NCBI GenBank assembly: GCA_016987375.1
Contig: PJRA01000549.1
Span: 493,622-556,145, forward strand
Length of the DNA: 62,524 nt
Origin: Brachionus koreanus
Lineage: Eukaryota; Rotifera; Eurotatoria; Ploima; Brachionidae
Reading direction: 5' to 3'
Part shown: positions 12,864 through 24,662 of the stretch, in pieces
Numbering within the stretch: the first letter of the stretch is position 1
How the letters are laid out: each line of letters starts with the position of its first letter
Notes under the pieces: model-generated
What the model was told of the DNA's origin: nothing
The model's input: only the letters and a program-made list of their open reading frames with translations
Databases searched by the model: none
Translations under genes and position numbers: made by a program

Positions 12864-13748
12864 NNNNNNNNNNNNNNNNNNNNNNNNNNNNNNNNNNNNN
12901 NNNNNNNNNNNNNNNNNNNNNNNNNNNNNNNNNNNNNNNNNNNNNNNNNNNNNNNNNNNNNNNNNNNNNNNNNNNNNNNNNNNNNNNNNNNNNNNNNNNN
13001 NNNNNNNNNNNNNNNNNNNNNNNNNNNNNNNNNNNNNNNNNNNNNNNNNNNNNNNNNNNNNNNNNNNNNNNNNNNNNNNNNNNNNNNNNNNNNNNNNNNN
13101 NNNNNNNNNNNNNNNNNNNNNNNNNNNNNNNNNNNNNNNNNNNNNNNNNNNNNNNNNNNNNNNNNNNNNNNNNNNNNNNNNNNNNNNNNNNNNNNNNNNN
13201 NNNNNNNNNNNNNNNNNNNNNNNNNNNNNNNNNNNNNNNNNNNNNNNNNNNNNNNNNNNNNNNNNNNNNNNNNNNNNNNNNNNNNNNNNNNNNNNNNNNN
13301 NNNNNNNNNNNNNNNNNNNNNNNNNNNNNNNNNNNNNNNNNNNNNNNNNNNNNNNNNNNNNNNNNNNNNNNNNNNNNNNNNNNNNNNNNNNNNNNNNNNN
13401 NNNNNNNNNNNNNNNNNNNNNNNNNNNNNNNNNNNNNNNNNNNNNNNNNNNNNNNNNNNNNNNNNNNNNNNNNNNNNNNNNNNNNNNNNNNNNNNNNNNN
13501 NNNNNNNNNNNNNNNNNNNNNNNNNNNNNNNNNNNNNNNNNNNNNNNNNNNNNNNNNNNNNNNNNNNNNNNNNNNNNNNNNNNNNNNNNNNNNNNNNNNN
13601 NNNNNNNNNNNNNNNNNNNNNNNNNNNNNNNNNNNNNNNNNNNNNNNNNNNNNNNNNNNNNNNNNNNNNNNNNNNNNNNNNNNNNNNNNNNNNNNNNNNN
13701 NNNNNNNNNNNNNNNNNNNNNNNNNNNNNNNNNNNNNNNNNNNNNNNN
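12864..13748. other. Assembly gap (885 N)
   Basis: Unsequenced or unresolved bases. The gap starts inside a reverse-transcriptase frame, so it probably hides the rest of a repeated LINE copy. Open frames drawn across it are meaningless. Confidence 0.99.
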
Positions 13749-15914
13749 AGAAAGAGATTTTTAAATCAGCCATTTTAAATAGTCAATAAATGGACAAATA
13801 TTTTATTTGAGATTAAAATTTCCTTTAGTAAAACTTTGAATTTATTTTCTCCTATTATGACAACCTTCATTTAGTCAAGTTATTTTTTTATTCATAAGAG
13901 AAATAGTTATTTGGTTTACTCAAATATTAAGGGAATTTTATAGCTTAATGTTAAATTATAGTTAGATAAATTTAAACACAATTATTCCGAGTAAGATGAA
14001 TCCTGAGGCAAATAATCATCTAATTGAAAAGGGGGGTGTCTTTTGTGCAAAGTCTCCTTATTGAAAAATGTATTTTCTTTAAATTACATAATTTTATTCT
14101 AAACCTTCATGATTTGTTATTTTTTAGGTGCTAAGTCAATAAAATTATTCTTAAAAAATAAGAAGAATTGTTTCGAAAAAGAAACGAGTGGGTTGCTTGT
14201 TGATTGCAAAAGACATAATATTCCAGAAAGTTTTATTTTCATGATAGAAAATCTATTTTCTTAAAATCAAGATTGCTTTAGGTAATGTTTTTGTTTTTTT
14301 CAGTTTTCAAGGCGCCTGAAATAATTATAAAAAATATAGTATTAAATTATGAATTTCTATTACGCAGTTGAAATTTTTGTAAATTAAAAAAATTCTTTTC
14401 GAATAGAAAAAAAAAAGTTTTGTATTCAAAAAACCATTGACCTGTAGGATAATTAGCCGTATCTCAAAATCAGGTCGTAACTATTTTAATTCTAATCTAA
14501 ATATCACTAAATATCTTGAATCTAATCAAAAAGTTTTCTAATTTTAAATCTCTTTTTAAAACTTCTTTTATTGCAAGTTCAACGGTAAATAGTAAAAAAA
14601 ATACATTTATTTTAATTTAAAATCGCATCATTTAGTCCAGAGCTTAGGTGCGAACAAAAAAAGAAAATATATTGCACAATCTAACCGCACCATTTCAGGC
14701 ATTGAAAGTTTCAATTATTTTTTTGATAAGTCATATTTTTAATTAACAAAAATTTTTAATTAGTTTTTTTTTGTAATTTTGAACAACTCTAGAAAAAAAA
14801 ACACATAATTTTTTTACACATTTTTAAAAATAGACAAGCAAAAATCATCACAGGAAAAATATGCTATTTTTCTCAAGCTGCTTAAATATTTATTTGAATA
14901 TTCTAAATAGCCTAGTGCTTAAATAAAGTTTGTTTATAAACAAAAATTTCTGTGAGCTAACTAAAAGATAGCCATCTAATTTAGAGAATTATCAGTTGTT
15001 TGAGTGGCATATTTCTAGTTTGGTAATTGCTCTTACTTTATTTATTTGTATAAAGGAAATTAGATTTTTCATAAAATAATTTTTATTATGAGAGTAATTA
15101 GACAAACAGAAAAAAAGTATTAAGTGAACTTTTTATTAGATAATTTATAAAAATTTTGATGGTTGATTCATCTATGGCAACTATTTGATAAACAAATGGT
15201 AAAAATTCTTAAGCGAGTACTCTATAAAAAAAAATAATTTATTTTGGACTATTTTAATTTTCGTGCTAGATTAACATAATTGCTTTTGGCTCAAGAAACT
15301 AAATCGATTTTTTTATTTATATTTCATAATAATAATTATTAGAAATTGATTAAATTTTATAATTTTCATTTAGGCTAAATGAAGAATTTTATTATTATAT
15401 AAATTTTTATTATTTTTTATAAACTAAATTACATAACACCTTTAAAATGTGTCTTAAAGCAATCAACATTACGGCCTTGATAGCCGAAGTATATTTTTTT
15501 TTGATCTTTATTAATTAGTTATCCTGTTGCCGAGGAAACAAGTCCAAACACAAATTAATGGAATGTGTTATTTATTAAAAAATGAAACTCTTCGCCGCTA
15601 CCATCATCATCATCATTTATATATATTATGTTTATGTTATTAAAATTTAGAAACTAACAAAACCCCAAAGTGTATAGAAAAATCTGTATATTTTTTTGTT
15701 CATATTTTTTTTTTATATATTTCAAATTAAAATTCAAAGTGATATGTATGTATTCGAAAGAAACGATTTTAATTTTTATTTTTGTGCTGAAACCAGCAAC
15801 AACTACAAAGTTTAGAATAAACATAAAAATTTAATAGTAACCTGATAGAACAAATTTGGAATAAAAAAGTTTTTCTTTATTAATTTAATTTAGATTTAAT
15901 AGTTTTTAAATAAA
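13749..15914. other. AT-rich intergenic DNA with a CAT microsatellite
   Basis: No supported gene is seen between the gap and the first dynein light chain. A short (CAT)n run lies at about 15599-15616, and an open frame for RKRFLNQPF just after the gap may be LINE residue. The promoter of the dynein light chain gene is expected near its 3' end. Confidence 0.5.
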
Positions 15915-16416
<502 letters not shown>

Positions 16417-16839
16417 AATAAAATTAGCTATAACTTTGGAAAACGAAAATTATTTTTTTTTCTCTACGAAATAGCCCATTAATACCATTTAATTAAATTA
16501 GATTTATATTATAAATACATAAAATTATTTTAAAAGCAATGATTATTAAATTTTTTTCTATATTTTATAATCTTTTCCATCTTGTTTATTTGAATTTTGG
16601 AGCCAATTTTTGTTTCAAAGCTAAATAAAAAGTTTATTCAACATGCTTGTAATTCCTTAGTCGGATTCTAGTTTATTTTTGCTTCATGGGTGATCGTGAA
16701 AACGGATTCGGCAATTTTTTTAATTTAAAGCTTCTTTAATTTTTCTCTAATAAAACAACTTTTCTATTAATATTTTTTTACTATATATGTCAAGCAAAAA
16801 TAACAATAATGATAAAAGAATTTAAAGAAAATTTTTTAT
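16417..16839. other. Convergent intergenic spacer
   Basis: 423 bases between the stop codons of the two Tctex-type genes. AATAAA signals sit at 16417-16422 (plus) and 16835-16840 (minus, overlapping the stop codon). I see no other gene in it. Confidence 0.6.
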
Positions 16840-17399
16840 TTAAACAGATAAAGCATAATTAGTCACAATAACATTCATTGTTTTGCTTTCCCATCGGGTG
16901 GTACATGAATCTAAAGCAAATTTTTAACTTAATATTAAGCTTTTAAAACTTGACTTTTATTTTAAATACCATCTGAAGAGTTGTCCCAAAACACCGAACT
17001 AGAAGAATGCAAGCCAGACCCATTCTTTCCCATAATCACACAAGTAACTTAAATTATTTAAAGGTAATATCTACTTGATAAAAAAGAAATTTAAACTAAC
17101 CAATGTGCTTAAAATTCGGATAAACTTCCTTCAACTTATTCAAGCTTTTTTCTACAATACTATCGATCCATTCATTTACTGTTTCATAAATAAATGCTTG
17201 AGTTCCTATTGTTTGTTCTATTATCTTAAAAATATCTTTTATTGAACATTACATTTTTTGCTAAAAAATAAATACTTACATTCTCAAGAATTTTAGAAAC
17301 ATTTTTTGGATCATATTTTCCCTATTAAAACAAAAGTTAAAAATTATTTTAAATTTAAAAAAAAAAATTTACCCCATTTTTTTGCGTATTTGATTCCAT
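16840..17399 (-). CDS. Divergent Tctex-type dynein light chain paralogue
   Basis: Five short exons: 17399-17373, 17321-17280, 17224-17101, 17047-16970 and 16910-16840, 342 nt and 113 aa. No single exon is long, so the gene is easily missed. The product begins MESNTQKNGGKYDPKNVSK. It then shows the family layout: IIEQTIGTQAFIYETVNEW, SLNKLKEVYPNFKHIVTCVI, MGKNGSGLHSSSSVFWDNSS, and DSCTTRWESKTMNVIVTNYA. Exons 4 and 5 are 78 and 71 nt, exactly the lengths of exons 3 and 4 of the neighbouring DYNLT1, with identical phases. This shows common descent. The N-terminal half is much more diverged, so intermediate-chain or cargo specificity may differ. AATAAA overlaps the TAA stop. Confidence 0.88.
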
Positions 17400-18205
17400 T
17401 TTTTTATATATATATATTTTTTTTATAAAGTTTTATTTGATATTCAAATTTTATTAATTTAAATTTAAATTAAGTTGATCTTTGAATTAAACTAGAAATA
17501 GCTTGGTGACAAATTTTTCTTTAGTTTCGCATTTTTTTTTAACAAAAATTATTATATTTGTATCCTTTTCCATAGATTAATTCATTGATTTTCTAAATAA
17601 ATTTTTGAAAAAAAAAATAGAAAAATTAACAAAAAATTAATTTGTCAAAATTTATTCTTTTCAATCAATTAAAAATAAAGTTTTCCAAAAATTTTTTTTT
17701 TCAATCATCATTAATTTAAATAATGGATTTATCAGATTTTTGTTTAAGTCGTCAAAAATTTGTGTATATTTTTTTAGAATTAAGATTTAAAAAGAAAAAA
17801 AACAAAAATAATCAATTTAATTCAAAAAATTTTGTTGTCTTTAAATTGTCAAAGTTGAAATTAAGAATTTATTTTAATAATTTTAATAAAAAATAAATAA
17901 ATTATTTATAATAAATGAGAGCAAACAAAGCCAAAAATCTAGGTATATATCAGAACTAAAAAAATATGTAAAAACCAATCCTATTTAGAATTAATTTAAC
18001 ATTGTATCTAAAAAAATTTGAGAACAAAAAAACTCTTTTGCGAAGCGAATGAAATTAGCATTTTTTAAAATAAATATATAAATTATTATATTATATATAT
18101 AAATATAATTTTTAGCAAAAGACTTAAAGGTAATATAGCTCACGTAAGATGCTTTTAGAATTTTGTAAAATGAAAGCTTGCTTATGAGATACGAAAGTTG
18201 AAAAA
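17400..18205. other. Divergent intergenic region, AT-rich
   Basis: Shared 5' region between the minus-strand dynein light chain and the plus-strand ANKRD11/12-like gene. It includes TA-repeat runs at about 17405-17420 and 18070-18105. No gene is seen. Confidence 0.5.
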
Positions 18206-21200
18206 ATGAATAATAGTGAAAATCCGTCTCTAAGTCTTGATAAACCGGATGAGAACGAGGCGAAAAAAAAAGCCAAAGAGCCGGAACGCGAGGAAGGCGA
18301 AATAGACGACGAAGAGGACGAATACGAGCATTACTCTGACGAGGACAAGCCCAAAGATGTTCCGAAGACAGAAAGTTCGCGTCAAGAAGCTAATAATGAA
18401 AGCTATGACGAAGATGAGGACGAGTACGGTCTAAGCAACAAGCGACTAAAAATCGACGAGGGCGAAGAGCTAACTCAAGAGGCAAAAAATTTGGAGCAAG
18501 ATGCTGATTTTTCATCAGCTTCGTCTGCAGTAAGCGCATTCTCGGCCTCGTCGGTCAAAACCGAACTGTCCGCCATATCGTCCACCTCACTGCCACTCTC
18601 AGCCTCGAGTCAAAAAACTGACGAAGATTCTAAAGCTCAAAAAAATGGCGAAAGGCTCAAAGTACCGCCTCTAAAAATAATTTGCACAAATCCGAATGGA
18701 GGTCTGCCGTACATTAAATCCCAAGAGGCTAAAAACGCCGAAACAAATCATGTTAATACGCGATCAAAAGCTGCTCCAAAAACAAATCGTACTGCTAGTC
18801 CAGTCCCAAATACGAAAAGCACTCCTGGCCGACGTGGCGCTGTCGGGCGCTCATCTCCTTCAGTCAAGCTTCGATCTGCCAGTCCGTCCAGCGATTCGTC
18901 TACTCTAGCCGATAGCTTGATAAAACGTAAACTTCGATCGCATACAAAGCAAATGCAGAACGGCGATGCCACTCCTACAAAGTCGGCCTCCTCCTCTCCT
19001 GTTGACGATACCGAAGACGAGGTAAAAAATGAGCCAAAAAGCTTGACTACCCAAGTCTCAAGTGACAGAGAGGCCGCGGTAACAGTCCAAGGATTCGGTC
19101 AAGTACATGAAAAGATAATGGGTAACTCGACCGCTAATTGTATGAAAAAATTTTACGAAATTCGAAATGTGGTAACTAAGCAAAAAGAAGCCCAGATGCG
19201 ATCAAACAACGAACTTCAATTGCCCAAAAACATCAATGAATTTTTGCTAGTAAAAAAGAACTATTTGATACGTAACAATAGTGATGTAAAGCAGACAATA
19301 GCATTGGTAAGTTGGATTAGCTTTTAATTTAGTTCATATTTAAAAATAAATTCAAAAATTTATCTAGACTTTTAATCGTAAAATATTTTCGACATTTAGG
19401 AAAAATTTTTTTGAATTTTTTTAAAATTAATTCTCTAATTTTTCATTTATTTTTTGGCACTTTGAACCTTGAAGGGTCAAAATTAGCATAGACAATTTTT
19501 TGGTCAATAGTCAAACTATTGATTAAATAAGACAACAATTTTCAAGTTCATGGTTTTATTTTAGTTAAAATTAACAATAGTTGAATTTTCAAATCAATTT
19601 ATCAAAAAAGGAAATATATTTTTTTCATTTGTATTAAATTTCACATCCCTTTCGGAATGGAAGTTTAGATTTTTTAACAGACCGCTTAACAAACAGCATA
19701 GCACATATTTTTGTTTAGTCTTCAATTTTGTTACCATAACGCTAAAATTTTTTTTTTCACTTTTTTACATTGAAGGTGTGAACAATATATTTAATTTTCA
19801 TTAAATATTCGTCTAGAAAAAAAAATGTATAGACCAACTTTATTTATGAAAACTAAATAATACTTAAAAATAATCTAAAATAAATAAATTATTTTATTGA
19901 TGTATGTTTATTTTCATTGATAGACAGAATAATTAAAAGCTAATAGTAAAATTTGTTATTTCATTTTTTTATTTGAAGATTATGAAAATTGACTAGAAAA
20001 ATTTAAATCTTCATTAAAAATTTTTTGACCATTTGTAGGCATTAAATAAAAATTTAGAGCTAAGAACAAAACATGATTGAAAAACTCGCATCACACTTCA
20101 TATAGGCAATTTTTTTCATTCATTCATCCATTAAGTATAAACTATAACAAGTTTTTTTGAAAAATAATTTATACAAGGTCTTTATTTCAGTCTTTGAAAT
20201 ATCAAAATTGGTTTATTTATTTGTTAAAATTTAAAAATCTATTTAATAAAAAAAACAACTTTTTTGTCTTGAAAAAATACTTGATAGTTAATAACTTGTG
20301 TATTTTTTATTGGTAATTAGCGTATTTTTCAAACAGTTCAACTCAATTTTTGAATTGAATCCATAAATACTGTATTCCCTCGTTCAAAACCCGAAACACA
20401 ACTTTTACGCAGACTTTAAACACCATATAAACATCATCTCGCCCATGTTAAAACATTCTTAACTTATACCACATGTAGCAAAGTTGTGCTGCGTTTTAAG
20501 TAAAATTTTTTAACTTAATGCAGCATTGACAATAGAGTTTCTGTAAAAAAAATAAAAATAATAATTTTGAATTATGCATTTGGTATAGCATTTCAAATTA
20601 AACAGAAAAAAAGTTAGAAATGAATTTTTTTATTATTCGATTAGAAAAAAATACCAAAATTTGATTTTTGACGTGTAAGCGATGTAGGCTAAGAATGTTT
20701 TAACATGGACCAGATGGTGTTCATAGCCTGCGCCAAAGTTGTGTTTCGGGTTCTGAGCAGACTAGTACAAAAGTCAGGAAAAAAGTCTCAACAAGTCATT
20801 AAAAAGGTTTAGAGTTAATTTTTAATTTTTCAAGTCTTAACTTTGACATGTTGAATAGAATGATTGATTTCTAAAGAATATTCATAGATAAGAAATAACA
20901 AATTAATACATTGTAAAAGAAACATTTTTTTATTTATAATAAATTTCTTTAAATTAATTAATAATTACTTTAAAGTTACAAAGTTAACAATTTTACTTTT
21001 TAATATGTTTGATTTAAGACTTGTGACTTTTAAACAACTCTGGTTCTGCCTGCATAGTTTGGCTATGAAATTTATCATGCTTTTTCTGTATGCTAAAATA
21101 AAACTGATGATAAGCTTAAACATTTAGTCTTTTGATATTTTTATTTCAAAAAGTTAACTGAAAAAAACTTGTTTTGTCTTGCAAATTACCCATTCAAAAT

Positions 21201-22548
21201 AACAAGATCCATGGATAGTTTTTTAAACAAAATAAGGATTTTAATGCTAGAAATCTCGGTGTCAATTTGTCAACACACATTCAGCGTATTGAAATATGAG
21301 AGTGAATTGAAAAAATTTTTTAGATGAGAATTTTATTTATTCATTTAATCTGTATCGAGCTAATGCTCCTTCAGAGGATTTCCATCAATCATTAACCCAT
21401 ATAGTCCAAATATGTTGGATTGCCTTATTTTCAAATTAATTTTTTTTGGTAAAGAAAAACAAAATAAACTGAATAGCAATTAGTGATTATAAAAAAAATC
21501 AACATTATTCTTAGATATTTATATGGAAATTATCTAATTTTTGTTTTTTTATTACTTTAAGTTTACATAGCCTTTAAGGCGTTAAATGAAATAAATTTTA
21601 ATAATAACATACTTTCCATAAAAAATTGCAATCAAAAAAATAATAAAAAAATAATTCAAGTTAGCAAGTCTAACTTAAATGACTAAAAACGATAATCTTA
21701 ATTTACACTGAATCAAGAAGAACATAAAAAGACTAACGTCTTATTACTCGCATATTAAGTAATTAAATAAAAAATTATTTATTGATTCAATAATTTGAAT
21801 ATGTAATCAGTTGAAATTTTGTGGTAGAAAATTAAAGCAATCAGGTTAATCTAGTGTTACAAATTTTTATTTTTGATTCTAAAAAATAAATGAATGAATT
21901 CTTTTCAAGTTAGCACCACCTGTTGAAATGCCCGAAGAACTAAAAAATTTGTTTACAAAACAAGAAAAAGAACGCCACAAACTGCGATTGAGACATCGCA
22001 TCGAGCAAGTAAATTGATAGAAAAAAATTTAAATATTTTTTAATTGAAATTTGCTTTTAAAGGACAAGTTGATTATTTTATATGAACAAGAAGTGTTAAG
22101 GTGCTTTAAAAAACAGACTAAATTCGAAGCTAACCAATCAGTTCCGATGAGTTTTTGCGCAATAATCAAAGATTCTGAAGTATATTCCTTGTACAAAAAC
22201 GATATTTCATCTCAGCGTCAAAATGAACTGATGACACCATTGAGTCCGGATGATGTTCTTTTCAATAATCTAAATAAAGTAAAGCAAAAATTTTTCTTGT
22301 TTAAGAATGATATGATTAAGAGACAGTTAAATGAGTCCGATTCGTTATTTGCAGTTCAAAAAATGGACTTTCAATCGAAAATAAGAGATTTGTCTCTTAG
22401 CTCCGAATATTTGAATGTTCCCATTGTTAACGTGAACAACAAATTTGATTTATTTGATCCGGCCATGCAATTTTCTTTTCAACAGGTCCTACCATCTACT
22501 GGTAGTCGTCTAGTCTCATTAGTGCCTCTTGCCACAATTTTCACATGA
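18206..22548 (+). CDS. ANKRD11/ANKRD12 C-terminal-domain protein without ankyrin repeats
   Basis: Exons are 18206-19306, 21910-22008 and 22063-22548, 1686 nt and 561 aa. Residues 1-300 are disordered and acidic (EREEGEIDDEEDEYEHYSDE), then Ser/Ala-rich with basic patches (GRRGAVGRSS, KRKLRSHTK). From about residue 310 the sequence follows the conserved C-terminal domain of vertebrate ANKRD11/12. It shows KFYEIRNVV, the NINEFLLVKKNYLIRNN block, then MPEELKNLFTKQEKERHKLR, LRHRIEQDKLIILYEQEVLR, ANQSVPMSFC, DSEVYSLYKND and a final VPIVNVNNKFDLFDPA. In vertebrates this family regulates transcription by recruiting histone deacetylases. No ankyrin repeats are encoded upstream of the chosen Met, and the 800 bases before it show none. 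The 2.6 kb intron 1 contains a foldback element. Assignment rests on the C-terminal half only. Confidence 0.78.
20382..20760. mobile_element. Foldback/MITE-like element in intron
   Basis: An imperfect inverted repeat. The left arm is 20382-20461 and the right arm about 20690-20760. Both contain ACCCGAAACACAACTTT, an AACACCAT block and CATGTTAAAACATTCTTA; the left arm has about 12 extra bases. A second, nested hairpin (TGCTGCGTTTTAAGT against ACTTAATGCAGCA) lies at about 20487-20527. No protein is encoded. It is a non-autonomous DNA element of unknown superfamily inside intron 1 of the ANKRD11/12-like gene. Confidence 0.7.
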
Positions 22549-22774
22549 TCGCATACGTTTTTGTAAATTAATTAAAAAAAAAACTCTAAAAAAACTTTGG
22601 TCTTAATAGCCAAATTAAAAATTACGCTAAAATTTTTATAAAATTTTTTAAGCTTTTTTTTTCTTAATTTTATTTGAATAAAATTATATCTAACATTTCT
22701 AACAATTTTTCTTAATAAATTTTCCAAATGTCACCATTTTTTAAAATTTATTTTAAGCTTTCAAAACTGCAAGA
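22549..22774. other. AT-rich 3' flank of the ANKRD11/12-like gene
   Basis: No gene is seen; poly-T and poly-A runs only. Confidence 0.4.
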
Positions 22775-22950
22775 TATTCTGTATTATCGATCGATCCAAT
22801 ATGTGTGAATCATTTAATTTATTTCAAGATGATATTTATTCATTAATAAACTGGTGTAATGAGTGGTCTATGAATCTAAATTTTGATAAATTAGAGATTA
22901 TGAGTTTTAGTCGAAATCAAAAGGGCTTCAAAATTATTATATTCTGACTG
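22775..22950 (+). mobile_element. LINE reverse transcriptase relic
   Basis: A short frame reads LFQDDIYSLINWCNEWSMNL followed by NFDKLEIMSFSRNQ. This is the thumb-proximal segment of non-LTR reverse transcriptases (LQxDIxxLxxWxxxWxMxxNxxKxxxMxF). There is no further open frame on either side, so it is a small dead fragment. Confidence 0.75.
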
Positions 22951-23224
22951 TTTTTAACGAATGTTTAGTGAATGGAAAGCTCATCTTGTCTCAAGATCCC
23001 GAATTCAGAAAGATTATTTAAAACTTTAAAAATTTATAATAAAATTTTAAAATCTTTTTTATAGGGTTTTTTTTCTGAAATTATTAATGATTAAAAAAAG
23101 CTAACTTTTACAGAATAAATATTTTTAATTAAAATGAAATATAAAATGCATTGACCATTGTTGACATTTAATTAACAAAGGACAAAATTAATATATTAGA
23201 AAGTTTTTTTTTGAAAAAAATGTT

Positions 23225-24240
23225 AACTGATGTTGAAAGCCTCGCTCTTGAAAAAAGGGTGAAAAAATATTTTGCAAAATATTTCAAAAGCAGATGCTGC
23301 GAATTACTTTATTCAGGAACGCAGTTGCAGAAAGACAGTATATAACTATATCAATCGAGAGCTAAAAGGTCAAAGTCTACAAATGAAAAAAAAATCTGGT
23401 CGTTGAACATCATGGAGCAAAGAAAAACTGGCTAAACACAAAAAATTGACAAACAATAGAAAAGATGTATGTCAGCGAAAACTTGGAAGAAAATTCAGCG
23501 TTCATCATTCTTCCATTAGTTGAGAATTGGCTAAAATGAAAATTTTTTTATCGAAAAAAAGAAAAAACACAGAATTATAATGAAGCCCAGCGACTCAAAG
23601 CACAAAAAAACTGTCGAGAACTCGTAAATCGCCTTTTAAATGGGAACGCATCGTAATTTTGGATGATGAAACATATTCTTTCTGGTAATGAAATGCTGGT
23701 TATTATACAGATGACAAAAAAAATTTTCAGAAAATATTCGTTTAGCTGGAAAAGAAAAGTTTCCAAAAAAATTATTTTGTGAATAGCAATTTCAGAGGGC
23801 AGAATGTAAAAGCCTTTTTTCGTTGTCCAAATTAACTGCTATAAATTCAAAGTTTTATATCAAGGAATACTTGGAAAAACGACTTCTAACATTCATCGAA
23901 AAGTATCACAGTGACTATAATTATTTGTTTCGGCCTGATTTAGCAAGTGCTTATAGATCTGCTGAGATGATTTCTTGGATGGATGAAATGGTTTATTATG
24001 TACCAAAAGATATTAACCCTCCAAATGTTCCACAAGCAATACCAATATAGGGATATCCTGGCACAGAATGTCTATGAAAGAGGTTGGGAAGCAACAACAG
24101 AACAACAATTGATTCGACGTATTGAATAATTTTTTTAAAGAATGATTCATACTTTACCATCATTGATGTTCGATGTAGACAAAGTTGATATCTATAAGAC
24201 TAAGTTGATATAGTTGACAACAGTATATTGTCTCTATACA
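23225..24240 (+). pseudogene. Dead Tc1/mariner-like transposon
   Basis: About 1 kb encodes a decayed IS630/Tc1/mariner transposase in several frames. It shows an N-terminal helix-turn-helix (KADAANYFIQER, KTVYNYINRELKG), a second DNA-binding segment (KEKLAKHKKLTNNRKDV, QRKLGRKFSVHHSSI), and the first catalytic Asp block (RIVILDDETYSFW). The clean stretch 23823-24050 encodes KFYIKEYLEKRLLTFIEKYH, LFRPDLASAYRSAEMISWMD and INPPNVPQAIPI, with the second catalytic Asp (PDLASA). The tail YERGWEATTEQQLIRRIE follows after a stop. At least four stops or frameshifts make it inactive. Terminal inverted repeats were not identified with confidence. Confidence 0.88.
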
Positions 24241-24662
24241 AAAAATAATTTTTAACAGATAATAAAAAAAAATTTTTGATTTGAAAAGGCTATAAATTTA
24301 TCTTTTTAAAGTAAATCAAAATTGGTGCTTTAAATTTATATTGCATTTTTAGAACATATTTTAGCATCAGTTGCGATTTTTAGAAATATTTTGATAGATT
24401 TAAAATAATCATTTAAATTAGATTTGTTTAATTATAAATAGACTTCAGAAAAAAAAGATTTGAAAATTGTAAGCCATCTAATAACCTTTTTTTTTTTGAA
24501 TAATGTTATTTAATCGACTGCATATTAGTATATATAAAACACGCCCATAAAAATCTGTCATGAATTTTCATTAGTTTTGCTCTTGAATTCAAAATCAACA
24601 GTACCCAAATGTAGCTTGCATTTGGTTAAATTTATTTTTTTTTGTTTTCAGAATTGAGAATA
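24241..24662. other. 5' flank of the carboxylase gene
   Basis: AT-rich, no gene. A pyrimidine-rich splice-acceptor-like site (TTTTTTTGTTTTCAG) ends at 24651, 11 bases before the first ATG of the carboxylase. It suggests a 5' UTR intron or a trans-splice site. Confidence 0.45.

Noticed and set aside
12708..13778. 356-codon frame across the gap on the plus strand, and a 307-codon frame on the minus strand
   Set aside because: Nearly all codons are N. Only the first 52 codons of the plus frame are real sequence (reverse transcriptase).
15599..15616. (CAT)n run considered as a coding His/Met repeat or regulatory site
   Set aside because: Short simple-sequence repeat without an open frame or nearby motif.
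23225..24240. Functional mariner transposase
   Set aside because: Several stops and frameshifts; only the last third is open for 75 codons.
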